Part shown: positions 22,735 through 31,688 of the stretch, piece by piece
How the letters are laid out: the number at the start of each line of letters is the position of its first letter
Position numbering within the stretch: position 1 is the stretch's first letter
Assembly: GCF_900606115.1 (NCBI RefSeq)
Contig: NZ_UWPJ01000023.1
Location: 186,001-250,000, forward strand
Direction: 5' to 3'
DNA length: 64,000 nt
Origin: Pigmentiphaga humi
GTDB lineage: Bacteria; Pseudomonadota; Gammaproteobacteria; Burkholderiales; Burkholderiaceae_B
Translations under genes and position numbers: made by a program
Notes under the pieces: model-generated
What the model was told of the DNA's origin: nothing
Databases searched by the model: none
The model's input: only the letters and a program-made list of their open reading frames with translations

Positions 22735-23877
22735 ATGAACGCTGCCATCGCACAGATGCGCGAACTCGCGCCGAAATTCCAATTGACCAAAGAGAGCCTC
22801 CCCCGCGCCAGGCATTTGCCCGGCATGGTCTACAGCTCGGAGGACATCTATGCGCTGGAGAAAGAGCGCATCTTCATGACGCACTGGCTTTCCGTCGGGC
22901 GCGTCGAGGAAATCCCGAACGTGGGCGATTACATGACGTTCTCTGTCATGAACGAGCCGATCATCATTTCGCGCCCGGCGCCGGACGAGATCCGGGTGTG
23001 CATGAACATGTGCCTGCACCGCGGCGTCGCCGTGGCCAGCGGATGCGGCAACGCGAAGGACTTCAGCTGTCCCTATCATGCGTGGCTGTTCGATGTGGGT
23101 GGACGACTCATTGCCGCGCCGGGCATGAAGGAGTCGGAAGTCGATATGACCGGCGCGAGCCTCACGCAATTGCCGGTGAAGATCTGGCGCGGCTGGATCT
23201 TCACGAATTTCTCGGAGAGCCCGCAGCCTTTCGAGGAGTTCATCGAACCCTACGAAGAGAAACTCTGGTGGTTCCAGTCCGGCGAGTGCCGGCTTGCCGA
23301 CAAAGTCGTGATCGACGTCAAATGCAACTGGAAATTCCTGGTCGAGAACCTGATCGACATCTATCACGTGGGGGTCATTCACCGCAGCACGTTCGGCGGC
23401 TTCGTCAAGGGAGAAAAAATCGGCTTCCAACTGGAGCGGGACGGAGGCTGGCACACGCAGTACGAGGCTCGCCCCCATTCGAAGGGAGGGCAGCAGGTAT
23501 TTCCCACGCTTCCCTGGGCCCAGGACAAGTCGCCGGGTATCGCCTGCAAGGCAGGCATTTATCCGAACCTGAACCTGTCCATGCGCGCAGACAGCCTGCG
23601 CATGTGGCATGTGTGGCCCGTATCGCCGAATGAAACGCGCATCATTTGCTACCTGCTGTTCCCGGACAACGCCTTCTCGATCCCCGATTACGAGGCGGAA
23701 CTCGGCAAATATCGAGAGTTCGTCAAGCAGATCATTGCCGAAGACGCGGTCATGGTGGAGTCGCTTCAGAATGCCGCCGCATCGAAGTTCCTGAAGCCGG
23801 GCCCGATGTCCCCGCTCGAAGGCGCGCTTCACCACATGGAGCAGCACTACATCGATCTGATGACGAGGGAAGCATGA
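22735..23877 (+). CDS. Rieske oxygenase alpha subunit
   Basis: A 380-residue aromatic ring-hydroxylating oxygenase. Rieske ligands are C93, H95, C112 and H115 (CLHRG...CPYHAW). The iron site is N205-L-I-D208-I-Y-H211-x4-H216. It belongs to the glycine-betaine/choline/carnitine and aromatic-ring branch in which the alpha subunit works without beta. An AAAGGAG ribosome site precedes the ATG. The following ferredoxin gene overlaps by ATGA, so oxygenase and electron carrier are made together, but no reductase is present nearby. Substrate unknown. Confidence 0.88.
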   Translation: MNAAIAQMRELAPKFQLTKESLPRARHLPGMVYSSEDIYALEKERIFMTHWLSVGRVEEIPNVGDYMTFSVMNEPIIISRPAPDEIRVCMNMCLHRGVAVASGCGNAKDFSCPYHAWLFDVGGRLIAAPGMKESEVDMTGASLTQLPVKIWRGWIFTNFSESPQPFEEFIEPYEEKLWWFQSGECRLADKVVIDVKCNWKFLVENLIDIYHVGVIHRSTFGGFVKGEKIGFQLERDGGWHTQYEARPHSKGGQQVFPTLPWAQDKSPGIACKAGIYPNLNLSMRADSLRMWHVWPVSPNETRIICYLLFPDNAFSIPDYEAELGKYREFVKQIIAEDAVMVESLQNAAASKFLKPGPMSPLEGALHHMEQHYIDLMTREA

Positions 23878-24206
23878 GCGGCGCCGGCTGGATCGCGGTT
23901 GCGGGCTACGAGGAGGTGCCCGAGGACGGGACGCTCGCGTCCCGGATGGAGGATGTCTCGGTCTGTCTGTACAAGGTCGAGGGGGAGATCTATGCCACCG
24001 ACAACCAATGTACGCATGGCGATGCAGAGCTGTCGGAGGGACTCATCCAGGACGGCTGCCTGATCGAATGCCCGCTGCACGAGGGCATGTTCGACATCCG
24101 GACGGGAAAGGCGGTTTCGCCGCCCTGCACGCGGGATATCCGCAGCTACGAGGCCAAGGTGGAAGGGGCCGTCATCTACCTGCGCACATCCGCCCGCGCG
24201 ACGTGA
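23874..24206 (+). CDS. Rieske-type ferredoxin of the oxygenase system
   Basis: A 110-residue soluble [2Fe-2S] protein. Ligands are C46, H48, C66 and H69 (CTHGDAELSEG...CPLHEG), as in biphenyl/naphthalene dioxygenase ferredoxins. It passes single electrons from a reductase to the oxygenase encoded just upstream, with which it overlaps by 4 bp. The last 31 nt overlap, tail to tail, the 3' end of the DHA2 transporter gene on the other strand. Confidence 0.92.
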   Translation: MSGAGWIAVAGYEEVPEDGTLASRMEDVSVCLYKVEGEIYATDNQCTHGDAELSEGLIQDGCLIECPLHEGMFDIRTGKAVSPPCTRDIRSYEAKVEGAVIYLRTSARAT

Positions 24207-25606
24207 TCTCCCGCATCGCGGGCCAGCCTCATGCAGTCGAGCACGCCCAGCAGCGCGACGCCGGCCACGATGACGAAAGCGATGCGGAAGGGCGCGGCCG
24301 GGTCGGCGGCGCCGGAGACGGCTTCGCCCAAGCGCCAGGCGATCGCGCCCACGGTGATGCCCAGGCCGATGGCGAGCTGGAAGCCGGTCGAAAACAGCGT
24401 GTTGGCGCTGGGCATCAGGCGCTGCTCGACGTCGGCGAAGGCGATGGTGTTCAGCGCGGTGAACTGCATGGAGCGCGACAGGCCGCTGATGAACAGCACC
24501 GCGCACGCGTAGGCGATGGACATGTCGGCGGTGAAGCTGGCGCAGGCGGCGATGGCTGCGGCGTTGATCAGGCCGTTGACCACCAGCACCCGGCGAAAGC
24601 CCCAGCGGCGCAGAACCCGCGTGGTCATCGGCTTCATCGCCAGGTTGCCGGCGAACACCGCCATCAGCATCAGGCCGGCGTGGAAGGAGTCGTAGCCGAA
24701 ACCGATCTGCAGCATCAGCGGCAGCAGGAAGGGAATGGCGCTGACGCCCATGCGGAACAGCGAGCCGCCCCAGATCGTGACGGCGAAAGTGCGTACGCGC
24801 AGCGGGGCCAGGTGCAGCATGGGCTGCGGCGCGCGCTTGAGGTGGCGCAGGCCCAGCGCCAGCAGCGCCGCGCCGAGCAGGCCGGCCGCGGCGGCGCCGT
24901 TCCAGCCGGCTTCGGGCTGGGCCAGCCATTCGGCCGCAAGCATCAGGCAGAACAGCGCCGCCCCGGTCAGCAGGAAGCCAGGCCAGTCGAAGGCGCGGTC
25001 CCGCTGGCCGGGCGTTTCGGGCACCAGCCGCAGCGCGAGCCAGCACGCGATCACGCCCAGCGGCAGGTTCAGGTAGAAGATCCAGCGCCAGTCCAGGTGA
25101 TCGACGATCAGTCCGCCCAGCGGCGGCCCTAATACCGGCGCGACCAGCGCCGGCCAGGTCAGGGTGGCGATGGCGGCGATCAGGCGTTCCTTGGGCGTGG
25201 CGCGCAAGACGACGAGCCGGCCCACCGGCACCATCAGCGCGCCGCCCATGCCTTGCAGGATGCGGGCGGCGACGAACTGGGGCAGGGTGGCGGCCAGCCC
25301 GCACAGCAGCGAGGCCAGCGTGAACAGCGCGATGGCGAGGGCGAACACCCGCCGCGCGCCGAAACGCTCGGCGATCCATCCGCTGACGGGGATGAACACG
25401 CCGAGCGTCAGCATGTATGCGGAAATGCCGGTGTTGAGTTCGACCGGCTGGACGGAGAAGCTGCGGGCCATGGCGGGCAGCGCGGGCGCGATGACCGTGG
25501 CGTCGAGGTTCTCCATGAAGAAGGTGCCGGCGACCAGCAGGGCCATCAGCGTGCGCCGGTCGAAAGCTTGGGGAGCCGGCTGTTCCCCGCTGGCGTGAGG
25601 CGGCAC
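24176..25606 (-). CDS. MFS drug:proton antiporter, DHA2 (EmrB/QacA) family
   Basis: A 476-residue inner-membrane protein with about 14 helices. Family marks: FMENLDATVIAPALPAM in helix 1 (the D in LDATVI is conserved), GWIAERFGARRVF for motif A, and the helix 5 antiporter motif PALVAPVLGPPLGGLIVD with WRWIFYLNLPLG. It exports hydrophobic drugs or solvents. It faces the ferredoxin gene tail to tail and ends inside it. A GlsB-type gene follows its start upstream by 2 bp on the same strand, so both could be one transcript. Confidence 0.92.
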   Translation of the reverse strand: MPPHASGEQPAPQAFDRRTLMALLVAGTFFMENLDATVIAPALPAMARSFSVQPVELNTGISAYMLTLGVFIPVSGWIAERFGARRVFALAIALFTLASLLCGLAATLPQFVAARILQGMGGALMVPVGRLVVLRATPKERLIAAIATLTWPALVAPVLGPPLGGLIVDHLDWRWIFYLNLPLGVIACWLALRLVPETPGQRDRAFDWPGFLLTGAALFCLMLAAEWLAQPEAGWNGAAAAGLLGAALLALGLRHLKRAPQPMLHLAPLRVRTFAVTIWGGSLFRMGVSAIPFLLPLMLQIGFGYDSFHAGLMLMAVFAGNLAMKPMTTRVLRRWGFRRVLVVNGLINAAAIAACASFTADMSIAYACAVLFISGLSRSMQFTALNTIAFADVEQRLMPSANTLFSTGFQLAIGLGITVGAIAWRLGEAVSGAADPAAPFRIAFVIVAGVALLGVLDCMRLARDAGDHVARADVRR

Positions 25607-25608
25607 CG

Positions 25609-25860
25609 TCAGGATTTCTTGCGCAGCATCCCGACGATCACCAGCAGGACGATGGCTCCCACGACCGAGGCGATCCAGCCCGCGGGCTCGCCGGGCTCGT
25701 ACCAGCCCAGGCCGCGGCCCGCATAGCCCGCCAGCAGCGAGCCGGCCACGCCCAGGACGATGGTCATGATCCAGCCCATGTTGTCGCTACCGGGTTTGAT
25801 GGCACGCGCAATAAGGCCGACGACCAGGCCGACGAGCAAAGTTCCGAGCAGAGACAGCAT
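25609..25860 (-). CDS. GlsB/YeaQ/YmgE-family small membrane protein
   Basis: An 83-residue integral membrane protein with three helices; LLVGLVVGLIARAIKPG, MTIVLGVAGSLLAGYAGRGLGWY and WIASVVGAIVLLVIVGML fit the family (transglycosylase-associated in Pfam naming, function unproven; often stress-induced). ATG 25860 was chosen because GGAG precedes it and the membrane domain starts there. It stops 2 bp before the DHA2 transporter start. Confidence 0.88.
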   Translation of the reverse strand: MLSLLGTLLVGLVVGLIARAIKPGSDNMGWIMTIVLGVAGSLLAGYAGRGLGWYEPGEPAGWIASVVGAIVLLVIVGMLRKKS

Positions 25861-25990
25861 GGTGGTTCTCCGTGTGAAAAAACTGTCGCATCCCAATTCC
25901 AGCGCTACCCTGCCTCGATCCCTACCCGATGAAGCACGTTGAGGTGAGATCCAGGGTGCAGCGGATCCGGCTCCGCCGGTCCGCCTGCAC

Positions 25991-26024
25991 CGCCCCCTGG
26001 GGGCGCGCGTAAGCGCGCAGGGGG
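25991..26024. repeat. REP-like double hairpin
   Basis: CCCCC-T-GGGGG (25993-26003) is followed by GCGCGC-GTAA-GCGCGC (26003-26018) and AGGGGG. It stands immediately after the stop codon of the lipoprotein gene (minus strand), in the 165-bp gap before the GlsB gene. It can fold on either strand and probably ends or protects transcripts. Confidence 0.55.
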
Positions 26025-26025
26025 T

Positions 26026-26316
26026 TTACCTAATGCTATAGCCCCGCGAGCGCATGCAGTCGTTTGCGATGCCGGACTGGCGCTCGGCATTGGCCAGGCC
26101 GTCGCTGACGCCCGAGCCGCTGCCGGCATTGATGCCGCGGTACGAGGGAGCGCTGGCGGACGGCGCGCTCAGGCGGGCCTGGCGCTCGCATTGCAGGCGG
26201 TCGTGCTCGGCCTGCTCGGCGGAAGCGCTTTCCTTGTGCCAGGAGCTCGAGCCCGGGCCGATGGCGCATGCGGACAGCGCCAGCAGGCTCGACAGCGCGG
26301 CGGATAGCTTGTTCAT
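26026..26316 (-). CDS. Small lipoprotein of unknown function
   Basis: 96 residues. The start MNKLSAALSSLLALSACAIGPG is a lipoprotein signal: basic N-end, hydrophobic core and the lipobox LSAC with Cys19 as the lipidated residue. The mature part is hydrophilic, with RLQCERQARL and a Cys near the end (IANDCMRSRGY) that could form a disulfide with the Cys of the former; a Ser/Gly-rich middle lies between. The end GYSIR resembles small outer-membrane lipoproteins with a C-terminal RGY/Y motif. No function recognised. The ATG at 26316 is preferred to an upstream in-frame one because the signal peptide starts there. Confidence 0.75.
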   Translation of the reverse strand: MNKLSAALSSLLALSACAIGPGSSSWHKESASAEQAEHDRLQCERQARLSAPSASAPSYRGINAGSGSGVSDGLANAERQSGIANDCMRSRGYSIR

Positions 26317-26459
26317 GACGGGTTCCGGTTCTGGTTTTTGCATGAGGCCCGCAGGCCGGCCCGGCAGAGCCGGGGAATACGCAGATTGTATTCAAACGCA
26401 CGCGGCTCGCGCACGCTATTCAAGCTTTTTGCCGCCTGGCCGCGCATGGACGAAACACA

Positions 26460-26657
26460 CTAGTTTTCGTCGTCGTATTCGAGTTCCGCCAGCCGGCGGC
26501 GCAGCACGCGGGCGTCGACCTCGGTATGGCCATAGGCCTTGGCCAGCCGGCCGGCCCCGGCGCTCTCTTGTTCCTCCGCTTCCTGGAACAGGGAGAGTTC
26601 GAAGGCGGCGAGCCGCCGCTGGCGCAATTGGCGCATGTACTGAAGAATGTTTTTCAT
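26460..26657 (-). CDS. Small charged hypothetical protein
   Basis: 65 residues from ATG 26657 (MKNILQYMRQLRQRR, ending RRRLAELEYDDEN). It is predicted helical with a basic N-terminal half and an acidic C-end, without Cys or membrane segment. I do not recognise a family. The frame is open to 26810 but the extension is poor coding sequence. A clear ribosome site is lacking, so the call rests mainly on composition and the absence of a better frame. Confidence 0.45.
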   Translation of the reverse strand: MKNILQYMRQLRQRRLAAFELSLFQEAEEQESAGAGRLAKAYGHTEVDARVLRRRLAELEYDDEN

Positions 26658-26982
26658 GGCAACAAGGATTGCGGCAGGCAGTTGCCGCACGTTATGGTGC
26701 CGCGGCATCGGCGATGCGTCCGGCTTTTTCGACCTGTTATAGACGCTTTCCGCTGCGCCGGCCAGCCCGGCAGATGTAAGCAGTACCGGGAATGAGGCTT
26801 GCTGGGCCACGTACTACCGCTGGGAGAGTATTGGAATGTTTCGTTATCCGTTGAATGAACGTACGTGGCTGCGCCAGTCCGCCGGCCAGGTCGTGGAGGA
26901 AGGGCGCGGGGGACTGCCAGGACCGCTCGCCGGCGCCGGTGCACGGCACAGCATGCGCGACGATGGTCAGGAGGAAGGCATC
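26658..26982. other. Intergenic region with possible upstream start
   Basis: 325 bp between the small hypothetical gene and the receiver gene, which point away from each other. It holds their promoters, without a clear sigma-70 pair that I can defend. The receiver frame is open back to ATG 26836, which has GGGAGAG at 26822-26828, so a 49-residue longer product is possible; the extra part (MFRYPLNERTWLRQSAGQVV...) resembles no domain. Confidence 0.4.
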
Positions 26983-27375
26983 ATGGAGCAGAGCAGGTCT
27001 TGCCGGGTCCTGGTCGTGGACAACTACGTCAGCGCCGCGGAGGCATTGGCCGAGGCGTGCAGCAGGTTCCACGACGTGCGCTTCGTGGGCGGCGGATCGG
27101 CCGCGATGGAAGTGGCGTTGTCATGGCGGCCGCAGGTCATGGTGCTGGATATCGACATGCCCTCGCCGAATGGCCTGGAAGTGGCCAGCATGATCCGCGA
27201 AATCGCCTATTTGCAGCCCATTACGCTGATCGCCGTAACCGGGCGCAGCGCGGCGTTCGACCAGGAAGAGGCCCTGGCGCACGGGTTCGACGACTACCTC
27301 ACCAAGCCGGTGGACCTGGACCGGCTGCTGCAGCTGATCGCCGCCAGCGCGCCGGACGCGCCCCTGCAGGCTTGA
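26983..27375 (+). CDS. Single-domain response regulator (CheY-like receiver)
   Basis: 130 residues, one receiver domain and no output domain. The acidic pocket includes D13 (VVDN), the phosphorylation site is D56 (VLDIDMP), T86 (VTG) and K108 (LTKPVD) are the switch residues, all in place. It probably works through protein-protein contact, as phosphate sink or relay. The ATG at 26983 is chosen because AGGAGGAAGG precedes it directly and the domain starts there. No kinase gene is in the window, so the partner is unknown. Confidence 0.85.
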   Translation: MEQSRSCRVLVVDNYVSAAEALAEACSRFHDVRFVGGGSAAMEVALSWRPQVMVLDIDMPSPNGLEVASMIREIAYLQPITLIAVTGRSAAFDQEEALAHGFDDYLTKPVDLDRLLQLIAASAPDAPLQA

Positions 27376-27414
27376 CTTCGCACGGCCGACGCGGGGGAGC
27401 GGGCCGAGCCGCGG

Positions 27415-28647
27415 TCAGCGCTGCGGCGCCGGGGCGTGCTCGCCTATCGTCAGCGGCCGGCCCGCGCGGTAGCCGAACCAGCATTGCACGGCGGCCATGG
27501 CCATGATGAGCACCAGCGCCGGCAGCCAGCTGCCGGACCAGTCCCGCAGCAGGCCGCATACCACCGGGCCGGCTGCGCCGATCAGATAGCCCACGCTCTG
27601 GGCCATGCCCGACAACGATATTGCCTGCTGCGCCGTAGCCGAGCGCAGGCTCACGCAGGCCAGCGACAGCAGCAGGCTGCCTCCCAGCCCGGCGCCGGCC
27701 ACGCAGATCCACAGCATGATCCAGGGCGGGTAGAACGCGATGCCGGCAAAGCCCGCCAGGCACAGCAGCGATACGGCCAGCCCCAGCAGCTTCTGGTCGC
27801 GCACGCGCGTCGAGATCGTCGAAACCATGATGTTGCTGAGCAAGGCCGCCACTTGCATCATCGAGACCATCCAGCCTGCCTGGACCGCCGTCATCCCCTG
27901 GTCGTGCAGCATCGACGGCAGCCAGGACATCAGGATGTAGAAATTGAAGGCCTGGATGCCGTTGAAGAGGGTGACCTGCCAGGCCAGCGGCGAGCGCCAG
28001 ACATTGGTGCGGGCCGCGGACTGTCCGCCGGGCGCCGCCGAGGCCGGCGGCGCCCGCCTGCTGCGATGCAGCCAGACCAGCGCGGCCGGTACGGTGAACA
28101 CCAGTACGCAAGCCAGCGACGTGCGCCAGCCGCCCGGCAGGAGGTTGGCCACCGGCACCGCGACGCCGGCCGCCAGGCCCGCGGTCATGGTCATGAAGAC
28201 GGAGTAGGCGCCCGTCATGGGGCCGACCCGCGTAGGGAACTCGCGCTTGACCAGCACCGGCATCATGACGTTGCCGACGGCTATCGTGATGCCGGCTATC
28301 AGCGTGCCGATGAACAGCAGCGGCACGCCGGGCATCGAACGCAGCACGATGCCCAGCGACAGCAGCGCCATGGCGAGGAACAGCGTGCGGTCCAGCCCGA
28401 GGCGGCGGCCCAGCGTGGGCGCCAGCAGGGAAAAAATCCCGAAAGCCAATAACGGCAGGGTGTTGAGCAGCCCGGCCGTGCCGCCGTCCAGGCCGGTGTC
28501 GGCGCGGATGTCGCCCAGCAGCGGGCCGACGCCGGTCAGCGGGGAACGCAGCGTGGCGGCGACCAGCAGGATGCCGAGCAGCGCCAGAGCAGGAGAGAGC
28601 GCGGCGGAGGGCGCGCCGCCTCCGGCCGTCCGGGCGGACGTGCTCAT
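27415..28647 (-). CDS. MFS transporter, CynX/NimT (cyanate/nitroimidazole) family
   Basis: A 410-residue inner-membrane protein with 12 helices. The segment ATLRSPLTGVGPLLGDIRADTGL and the loop LAPTLGRRLGLDRTLF are typical of CynX/NimT-type members, which carry anions such as cyanate or export nitroimidazoles. Its start overlaps the stop of the GNAT gene upstream by ATGA, so the two are co-translated. Substrate not recognisable. Confidence 0.88.
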   Translation of the reverse strand: MSTSARTAGGGAPSAALSPALALLGILLVAATLRSPLTGVGPLLGDIRADTGLDGGTAGLLNTLPLLAFGIFSLLAPTLGRRLGLDRTLFLAMALLSLGIVLRSMPGVPLLFIGTLIAGITIAVGNVMMPVLVKREFPTRVGPMTGAYSVFMTMTAGLAAGVAVPVANLLPGGWRTSLACVLVFTVPAALVWLHRSRRAPPASAAPGGQSAARTNVWRSPLAWQVTLFNGIQAFNFYILMSWLPSMLHDQGMTAVQAGWMVSMMQVAALLSNIMVSTISTRVRDQKLLGLAVSLLCLAGFAGIAFYPPWIMLWICVAGAGLGGSLLLSLACVSLRSATAQQAISLSGMAQSVGYLIGAAGPVVCGLLRDWSGSWLPALVLIMAMAAVQCWFGYRAGRPLTIGEHAPAPQR

Positions 28648-29087
28648 GCCCGCATTTCCAGGGCGCGCACCATCAAGACGTGCACGATGCCGGCCTCCAG
28701 GAATTCGTCGCCCTCGGCGTGGAAACCGCGCGTTTCGTAGAAGGCCTGGGCGCGGGTCTGGGCGTGCAGCAGCAATTGCGTATGGCCGCGCTGGCGCGCC
28801 TGTTCGATCAACGCATCGAGCACCGCGCCGCCCACGCCCAGGCCGCGCGCATGCCGATGGACCGCCATGCGGCCGACGTGTCCGTCGGGCAGCAGCCGCC
28901 CGGTTCCTACCGGTCGGCCGCGGCCGTCGTAGGCCACCACGTGCAGCGATACCGCATCGGCATCGTCGTATTCCAGTTCCAGTGGAACGGATTGCTCATC
29001 CACGAACACGGCCTGCCGTATCGAGGATGCGTCGGTTTGCAGTTCGTCCCAGCTGCCGGTAACCAGGCGCGGCGCGGCTCCGCTCAT
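28644..29087 (-). CDS. GNAT-family N-acetyltransferase
   Basis: 147 residues. The acetyl-CoA loop is VGRMAVHRHARGLGVGGAVLD (about 71-91, the R/Q-x-x-G-x-G/A signature as RGLGVG), and the C-terminal YETRGFHAEGDEFLEAGIVH strand is complete. The front half (IRQAVFVDEQSVPLELEYDD) matches the ElaA/YjcF-type branch. Substrate unknown. Translationally coupled to the transporter downstream. Confidence 0.88.
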   Translation of the reverse strand: MSGAAPRLVTGSWDELQTDASSIRQAVFVDEQSVPLELEYDDADAVSLHVVAYDGRGRPVGTGRLLPDGHVGRMAVHRHARGLGVGGAVLDALIEQARQRGHTQLLLHAQTRAQAFYETRGFHAEGDEFLEAGIVHVLMVRALEMRA

Positions 29088-29168
29088 GCCGGCGTTCCGG
29101 CGTGGCGCGGCCGGATCGCGGCGGATGGAACGAGCAGGGGGGGACGGTGTGGGTTCATGCTGGTGAAA

Positions 29169-29195
29169 CGGCCGCGGCGCAGGGCGCCGCGGCCG
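29169..29195. terminator. Hairpin after the Bug-decarboxylase-deaminase operon
   Basis: CGGCCGCGGCGC (29169-29180) and GCGCCGCGGCCG (29184-29195) are perfect 12-bp arms around AGG. It begins 24 nt past the stop of the leftward Bug gene and is also upstream of the GNAT gene. No T-run. Confidence 0.65.
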
Positions 29196-29218
29196 GTACG
29201 GATCGCGAAGCCTCTAGC

Positions 29219-30208
29219 TTAGTCGATTCGCACGTTGGCCTGCTTGATGATCGCGTCGTATTTGGCGGCTTCCTGTTTGACGAAATCCGCGAACGCCTTG
29301 CCTTTCAGGTCCTTGGGCACGGCGCCCATGTTCCGGATGTTGGTCAGCACGGCTTCGTTCTTGAGCGCGGCGTCGGCGGCCGACTGCAGCTTGGCGATCA
29401 CGGCCTCCGGCGTGCCGGCGGGCACGAACAGGCCGAACCAGGCCTCGGTGTTGTAGCCCTTCAGGCCGGACTCGTCCAGCGTCGGCACGTCGGGCAGCGC
29501 CGGCGAGCGCTGCAGGCTGCTCACCGCCAGCGCGCGCAGCTTGCCGGACTGGATCTGCTGCGACACCGTGGGGATGTTGATCATCAGCGCCGAGATCTCG
29601 CCGCCCATCACGCCGGTGACGGCCGGCGCCGCGCCCTTGTAGGGCACGTGCGCGATGTCCACGCCGGCCATCGAGTTGAACAGGATGCCCGACAGATGCG
29701 ACAGGCTGCCGTTACCCGCCGAACCCACGTTGAGCTTGCCGGGATTGGCCTTGGCATAGGCGATGAAATCGCCGACGGTCTTGACCGGCAGCGTCGGCGT
29801 GACTACCAGCACGTTGGGCGCGCTGGCCAGCAGCGACACGGCGGCGAAGGCCTTGTCCGCATCGTAGGGCAGCTTGCTGTACAGGCCCGGGGTCACTGCG
29901 TGCGTGCTGGCATTGCCCAGCAGCACCGTGTAGCCGTCGGGCGCGGCCTTGGCGGCCAGGTCCGACGCGATGCTGCCGCCCGCGCCCGGCTTGTTCTCGA
30001 TCACCAGGCTCTGGCCCAGGAACTCGCTCATGGCCTTGCTCATATTGCGGGCCAGCGTGTCCGAACCGTCTCCCGGAGGCGAGGGAACGATCAGGCGGAT
30101 CGGCCGGTCGGGGTAGGCGGCATGGACACTCTGTACTCCCGCGCCGGCCAGGGCCAGGCCAACGGTCATCGCGACGGACGTGCGGCGCAGCGTGGTGAAG
30201 AAACTCAT
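29219..30208 (-). CDS. Bug-type solute-binding protein of the aminomuconate module
   Basis: 329 residues with signal peptide (MSFFTTLRRTSVAMTVGLAL, cleaved after SVHA). First loop PDRPIRLIVPSPPGDGSD, with S-P-P instead of F-P/A-A-G, second loop IAHVPYKGAAPAVTGVMGG. It is the last gene of a leftward operon with the ACMSD-type decarboxylase (32-bp gap), so it probably handles an amino-aromatic acid or related compound. Confidence 0.88.
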   Translation of the reverse strand: MSFFTTLRRTSVAMTVGLALAGAGVQSVHAAYPDRPIRLIVPSPPGDGSDTLARNMSKAMSEFLGQSLVIENKPGAGGSIASDLAAKAAPDGYTVLLGNASTHAVTPGLYSKLPYDADKAFAAVSLLASAPNVLVVTPTLPVKTVGDFIAYAKANPGKLNVGSAGNGSLSHLSGILFNSMAGVDIAHVPYKGAAPAVTGVMGGEISALMINIPTVSQQIQSGKLRALAVSSLQRSPALPDVPTLDESGLKGYNTEAWFGLFVPAGTPEAVIAKLQSAADAALKNEAVLTNIRNMGAVPKDLKGKAFADFVKQEAAKYDAIIKQANVRID

Positions 30209-30240
30209 GGTGATTCCTCGTGGGGGTGGAAAACGGAAGC

Positions 30241-31248
30241 TCAGCCGACCAGCGACTGGAGACCGAAGAACTCGACGGCATTGCCCGCGTAGATCGCGCG
30301 CTTGTCCGCGTCGGTAAAGCCGGGCTGCTCGGCCACCAGCTTGCCTATGGACTGCTCGCCCAGCGGGAAGGGATAGTCCGAACCGAGCATGATGCGGTCC
30401 GTGCCCATCACCTCGGCCAGCAGGCGCAGCGCGCCATGGTCGAACACCGCCGAGTCCACGTAGAAGCGCTTGCAGTATTCGGAGGGCAGGCGCGGGCAGT
30501 CCTTGCGGATGATGTCGCGGTGCTTCCAGGCGTTGTCGACCCGGCCCAGCATGAAGGCGAACGAGCCGCCGCCGTGCGCGAAACAGATCTTCAGCGATTC
30601 GGGAATGCGCTCGAAGGCGCCCGACAGGATCAGCGACAGGATGCCCAGCTGCGTTTCCGCGGGCATCGCCACCAGCCAGGGCAGCATCCACTGCTTCATG
30701 CGGTTGCCGCCCATCATGTCCCAGGGGTGGACCAGCAGCGGGATGTTTTCGTTGGCGCAGTGCTGCAGGAAGGTGACCAGGCCCTCGTCGTCGAGGTCGC
30801 GGTCGCCCAGGTGGTTGCCGATCTGCACGCCGTGGTGGCCGGTGGCCTTGGCGCGCGAGGCCTCGCGGCAGGCGGCGTCGATGTCCTGCAGCGGCACCTG
30901 GGCCAGCGCCACCAGGCGCTTGGGCGCGGCGGCACAGAACTCGAGCGCCAGGTCGTTCATGCGCTGAGCCCAGGGCAGGACCTTCTCGGGCGCGAACTCG
31001 TAGCCGAACATGATGGGGGTGGCGCAGGTGATCTGGATGTCCACGCCTTGCGCGTCCATCTCGGCCAGGCGCGCGTGCGGGTCCCAGAGCGAATCGTAGA
31101 CCGGGCGGAAAGGCCGGTCGGCGCGCATGATCTGGCCGGTCTTGCCGCCTTCGTCCACGCGCAGCCAGGGACCGCGATCGGCGCTCAGGGCGGCGGCTTC
31201 CTCGCGCGTGATGCGCGGGAAGTGGTGGGCGTGCATGTCGATTTTCAT
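30241..31248 (-). CDS. ACMSD-like amidohydrolase (2-amino-3-carboxymuconate-6-semialdehyde decarboxylase type)
   Basis: 335 residues. Metal-binding and catalytic marks of the ACMSD branch are all visible: the N-terminal MHAHHF with H6 and H8, [19 protein letters not shown] near 178, [15 protein letters not shown] near 228 and [11 protein letters not shown] near 293. ACMSD removes CO2 from the ring-opened 3-hydroxyanthranilate without oxidation, using Zn. It is 23 bp after the deaminase gene of the same pathway. The dioxygenase and semialdehyde dehydrogenase that would connect the two are not here. Related decarboxylases for hydroxybenzoates are the main alternative, but the neighbour favours ACMSD. 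Confidence 0.85.
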   Translation of the reverse strand: MKIDMHAHHFPRITREEAAALSADRGPWLRVDEGGKTGQIMRADRPFRPVYDSLWDPHARLAEMDAQGVDIQITCATPIMFGYEFAPEKVLPWAQRMNDLALEFCAAAPKRLVALAQVPLQDIDAACREASRAKATGHHGVQIGNHLGDRDLDDEGLVTFLQHCANENIPLLVHPWDMMGGNRMKQWMLPWLVAMPAETQLGILSLILSGAFERIPESLKICFAHGGGSFAFMLGRVDNAWKHRDIIRKDCPRLPSEYCKRFYVDSAVFDHGALRLLAEVMGTDRIMLGSDYPFPLGEQSIGKLVAEQPGFTDADKRAIYAGNAVEFFGLQSLVG

Positions 31249-31271
31249 GATGTTTCCTCGTCCGGCCCGGC

Positions 31272-31688
31272 TCAGAGCGGCTTGTAGGCCACGGCCTTGA
31301 TCTCGATGCGCAGGTGGGGGTGCGGCAGCTGGTGCACGGCGACCGTGGTGCGGGCCGGGCCGTCGAAGTCGAAGAACTCGCCGTAGACCTCGTTGTAGCC
31401 GCCGAAATCGCTCATATCGACCAGGAAGGTGCCGATCTCGACCACGTCCTCGAGCGAGGCGCCCTGCGTACCCAGGATGTCGCTGATGTTCTCCAGCACG
31501 GCACGGGTCTGCGCGCGGATGTCGAATTTGGCCGTGCCCATGGCGTCCACTTCCACGCCGGCCAGGCTGTTGTCGGCGCGGCGCGAACTGGTGCCCGAGA
31601 CGAACAGGAAATCGCCGGCGCGCTTGATGTGGGGGTATTTGCCGCGGGGCGTAGCCTTGCCCTCGACGACCTTGGCTTGAGTGCTCAT
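31272..31688 (-). CDS. amnD: 2-Aminomuconate deaminase (RidA superfamily)
   Basis: 138 residues. It opens with [20 protein letters not shown] and then [19 protein letters not shown], which I recognise as the AmnD/NbaF branch; the RidA core ends with [14 protein letters not shown]. The enzyme removes ammonia from 2-aminomuconate to give 4-oxalocrotonate in the meta-cleavage route of 2-aminophenol and 3-hydroxyanthranilate. It is the first gene of the leftward operon with ACMSD and Bug. The start at 31688 has only a weak ribosome site. Confidence 0.85.
   Translation of the reverse strand: MSTQAKVVEGKATPRGKYPHIKRAGDFLFVSGTSSRRADNSLAGVEVDAMGTAKFDIRAQTRAVLENISDILGTQGASLEDVVEIGTFLVDMSDFGGYNEVYGEFFDFDGPARTTVAVHQLPHPHLRIEIKAVAYKPL

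Noticed and set aside
26836-26982. A 49-residue N-terminal extension of the receiver protein
   Set aside because: It has a fair ribosome site, but the domain starts exactly at 26983 after a stronger one; kept only as an alternative.
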